A stretch of 64,000 nucleotides of DNA. It comes from Burkholderiaceae bacterium (GTDB lineage: Bacteria; Pseudomonadota; Gammaproteobacteria; Burkholderiales; Burkholderiaceae). How positions within the stretch are numbered: position 1 is the stretch's first letter; every line of letters starts with the position of its first letter. A program made the translations under genes and the position numbers. Under the pieces are notes generated by a model. It had not been told where the DNA came from, searched no databases, and saw only the letters and a list, made by a program, of their open reading frames with translations. The DNA lies in the NCBI GenBank assembly GCA_947462685.1, contig CANHPL010000003.1:62001-126000 (forward strand). Reading direction: 5' to 3'. Below are positions 62,146-64,000 of this stretch, in pieces.

Positions 62146-63144
62146 TTAATCGATGTGTGCGCCTGCCACTTTCACTGCCTGTACCATTTTAGTCACATCC
62201 TGATTCATTTGAGTTGTGAACTCAGCTGGTGTATTGATAATAGGATCGGCTCCAATCGATGCATACACTTGACGCATATCCTGACTATTAACAACATCTG
62301 CAAACAGTTGATTAATTTTTTTGACTAAATCAGGTGTCATACCTTTTGGTCCTAAAATCCCACTATTGAGAACGAACTCGTAGCCCGGGATTCCAGCCTC
62401 GCCAATCGTTGGCACATCTGGTGCGGCACCGACTCTTTTTTTGGTAGTAACGCCGAGTGCAATTAACTTTTTACCTTGAACTAAACTAAGTGCTGGGGGC
62501 ATTGTGGAAAATGTAAAGCCAACATCGCCCGCTAAAACCGCTTGAGTTGCAGGAGAACTTCCTTTAAATGGCACATGAACTGGAGTTATTCCTAAGGTCT
62601 TGTTAAATGTCTCAGCAGCCAAGTGTGGAATAGTTCCATTACCTGAGGATGCGTAGGCTAAAGCATCACCTTTTGATTTAGCGTAAGGAATAAATTCTTT
62701 AAGCGAATTGACTTTTAAGCTTGGGTTTACGACCAACATCAAGGGAGTTGAAGCAACTAGGGTAATTGGTGAAAAATCCTTGATTGGATCGTAAGGTAAG
62801 TTTTTGTATAACCCAACATTAATCGCATGCGTGGTCATATCCTGTAAAAAAAGGGTGTAACCATCGGGTGCAGACTTCGAAACAAAATCTGCTGCAATAG
62901 TTGTCCCTGCACCAGGTTTGTTTTCCACAATGACACCTTGACCAATAACATTCGACAATTTGGCCGCTAGTGCTCTTCCCAGCACATCAGATATTCCTCC
63001 TGCAGAAAATCCTACGACTAAGCGTATGGGCTTATTTGGGTATGAACTAACATCTTGAGCTTGGGTTAAAGCTACTGAAAAAATTCCTAATGAGGTAAGT
63101 GCACTGCAAATTATTTTTTTATAAGTAGCTGAGATTGTTTTCAT
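62146..63144 (-). CDS. TctC/Bug-family receptor (Bug 13)
   Basis: 332 residues: signal peptide to about 'VALTQAQD', then 'GFSAGGISDVLGRAL', 'ENKPGAGTTIAADF', 'SAPDGYTLFLQ' and 'VPFKGSSPATQ'. The first loop has Ser-Ala for the usual Pro-x and Leu-Gly-Arg instead of x-A-R. AAGGAAATCT precedes the ATG. It is the first gene of the operon with the PuuE-like amidohydrolase. Confidence 0.92.
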   Translation of the reverse strand: MKTISATYKKIICSALTSLGIFSVALTQAQDVSSYPNKPIRLVVGFSAGGISDVLGRALAAKLSNVIGQGVIVENKPGAGTTIAADFVSKSAPDGYTLFLQDMTTHAINVGLYKNLPYDPIKDFSPITLVASTPLMLVVNPSLKVNSLKEFIPYAKSKGDALAYASSGNGTIPHLAAETFNKTLGITPVHVPFKGSSPATQAVLAGDVGFTFSTMPPALSLVQGKKLIALGVTTKKRVGAAPDVPTIGEAGIPGYEFVLNSGILGPKGMTPDLVKKINQLFADVVNSQDMRQVYASIGADPIINTPAEFTTQMNQDVTKMVQAVKVAGAHID

Positions 63145-63315
63145 AGATTTCCTTACTTTGATTGAAATATAAATATTTTAAGTTAGCTTACTTGATCACT
63201 GACTGAAGAAGTGGCTTAAATGCACTTTTTTGTATCAAATAACCCCAAAACGATACGAACTTTACAGATAATTAAAATTTATAAAAAAGATTAGGATTCT
63301 AGTCTCTTTTTCCGG

Positions 63316-64000
63316 TTAAACCTTCACTCGTTCAAGAACTTCTTTAACAAAGACTTCTTCTGGCTTCAGATGTTGCTTTGTAATGCCTTGTTCATAAGCG
63401 TATTGGGTAAAGGCTTCTAAAGTACTTCTGTTCCCCTCAATGCCATAAGGCCAATAATCCTCGCCTATGATCTTTTTTGATATTTGCGTATAGTCAGGTA
63501 CCCAAGGAATTGGATAATAAGAAGCGGTGATGTCTGAAGCTCTCTCTAAGGATCTTTCTTTAGCCTCTTCAAAGGCACTCATTAAGTTCCCAGCAATCCA
63601 AGGATTTTTCTCGTAAGTAGATCGTTTAATTGCGATCACATGCATGATCGGAAATATGTTCGTCTTTTCCCAATACGCCATTTCTAGCTCACGATAGTTC
63701 GGCAGCAACCTCTCAACTTGATCACTATGATGTAAAAATGCATTGGGTGGTCGAGCGCTTAGAGCTGCGTCAATTTGTCCGTCAAGAAGCATTTGCGACA
63801 GTGAGTTTTCTGGCTTCGCAGTGTAACGAATCCCTTGGGGTAACTGTAATGTCACTTTCTCTTTTCGACCTGGATCATTCACTCCAGCCTGAAACCATTC
63901 AATGCTAGTTAAATCAACGCCATACTCATGCGCTAATAAACCTCTTGAATATATAGAGGCGGTCTGAGCCCACTCAGGCACACCAATTTTTTTTCCAGCA
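63316..64000 (-). CDS. 4,5-dihydroxyphthalate decarboxylase-like / ABC receptor-like protein, 5' part outside window
   Basis: The track starts at an internal GTG (63981), but the frame stays open to the window edge with 'GKKIGVPEW', a conserved strand of the family. So the gene continues beyond the window and at least 228 codons are seen. 'FQAGVNDPGRKEKV' and 'YGVDLTSIEW' match proteins annotated as 4,5-dihydroxyphthalate decarboxylase (Pht5), which share the periplasmic-receptor fold with NMT1-type proteins. 'MLLDGQIDAALSARPPNAF' is typical receptor sequence. Without the N-terminus I cannot say whether it is exported (receptor) or cytoplasmic (decarboxylase). Confidence 0.75.
   Translation of the reverse strand, partial: AGKKIGVPEWAQTASIYSRGLLAHEYGVDLTSIEWFQAGVNDPGRKEKVTLQLPQGIRYTAKPENSLSQMLLDGQIDAALSARPPNAFLHHSDQVERLLPNYRELEMAYWEKTNIFPIMHVIAIKRSTYEKNPWIAGNLMSAFEEAKERSLERASDITASYYPIPWVPDYTQISKKIIGEDYWPYGIEGNRSTLEAFTQYAYEQGITKQHLKPEEVFVKEVLERVKV

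Noticed and set aside
1-64000. tRNA, rRNA, CRISPR, insertion sequences, integrase or phage genes
   Set aside because: I looked for cloverleaf ends, repeated spacer patterns, transposase motifs and terminal repeats and found none; the region does not look like a recent mobile island despite its accessory content.

Overview
The window looks like a chromosomal segment of a low-GC betaproteobacterium of the order Burkholderiales. Polynucleobacter or a close relative is my best guess. The reasons are the AT-rich coding sequence, the very large number of TctC/Bug-type periplasmic receptors (13 in 64 kb), the many family III CoA-transferases, and the frequent GGAGAC-type ribosome binding sites. This is inference from gene content; no rRNA or tRNA gene is present to confirm it. 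I see 60 protein genes, no RNA genes, no CRISPR array, no insertion sequence and no integrase. No gene encodes a recognisable transcription regulator.

Layout. (1) 1-4601: a 5'-truncated GspC-like gene, a minimal prepilin peptidase, a SulP anion transporter fused to STAS and cyclic-nucleotide-binding domains, and an unknown membrane protein. (2) 4625-16250: a ketopantoate-reductase-like gene, a divergent Bug gene, then a long minus-strand run of Bug receptors, a CoA-transferase, a DctP-like protein without signal peptide, two Gfo/Idh/MocA dehydrogenases and a lipoprotein amino-acid-type receptor. (3) 16339-19587: a three-gene operon, CoA-transferase / CitE-like lyase / CoA-transferase, whose first CoA-transferase has Glu in place of the catalytic Asp. 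(4) 19599-33920: two divergent operons around one control region (27310-27464). The minus operon has seven genes: a DUF35 Zn-ribbon protein, two acyl-CoA ligases, an SMP-30 lactonase, a Bug receptor, an Ltp2-like thiolase/aldolase and a Zn alcohol dehydrogenase. The plus operon has six: an MFS transporter, an enoyl-CoA-hydratase-fold protein, CoxG-like, and the three subunits of a molybdenum hydroxylase that is not a CO dehydrogenase. (5) 33910-36993: a Bug gene and the housekeeping chaperone htpG.

(6) 37186-42542: a 2-hydroxyacid dehydrogenase with two Bug genes, facing a split (alpha/beta) TPP-dependent decarboxylase followed by a CoA-transferase. (7) 42743-47670: a five-gene operon resembling the itaconate / citramalyl-CoA pathway. 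(8) 47834-52258: hydrolases, an NMT1-type receptor and a gamma-glutamyltransferase-like protein. (9) 52376-60390: Bug genes, an acetolactate-synthase-like TPP enzyme, gentisate dioxygenase with fumarylpyruvate hydrolase, a class II aldolase and a cytochrome c'. (10) 60391-64000: cytochrome b561, a PuuE-like deacetylase, a Bug gene and a truncated gene related to 4,5-dihydroxyphthalate decarboxylase.

How it fits together. The segment reads as a row of catabolic modules for organic acids. Acids are captured in the periplasm by dedicated receptors, activated as CoA thioesters by ligases or CoA-transferases, then oxidised, hydrated, and cleaved by CitE-like, thiolase-like or TPP enzymes. The receptors have no membrane partners here, so they must share permeases encoded elsewhere or act as sensors. 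The most novel-looking module is the divergent pair at 19599-33920. It resembles the furoate-type (hmf) plan of ligase, Mo-hydroxylase and ECH-fold hydrolase, but adds an Ltp2/DUF35-type aldolase and a lactonase; its substrate is unknown.
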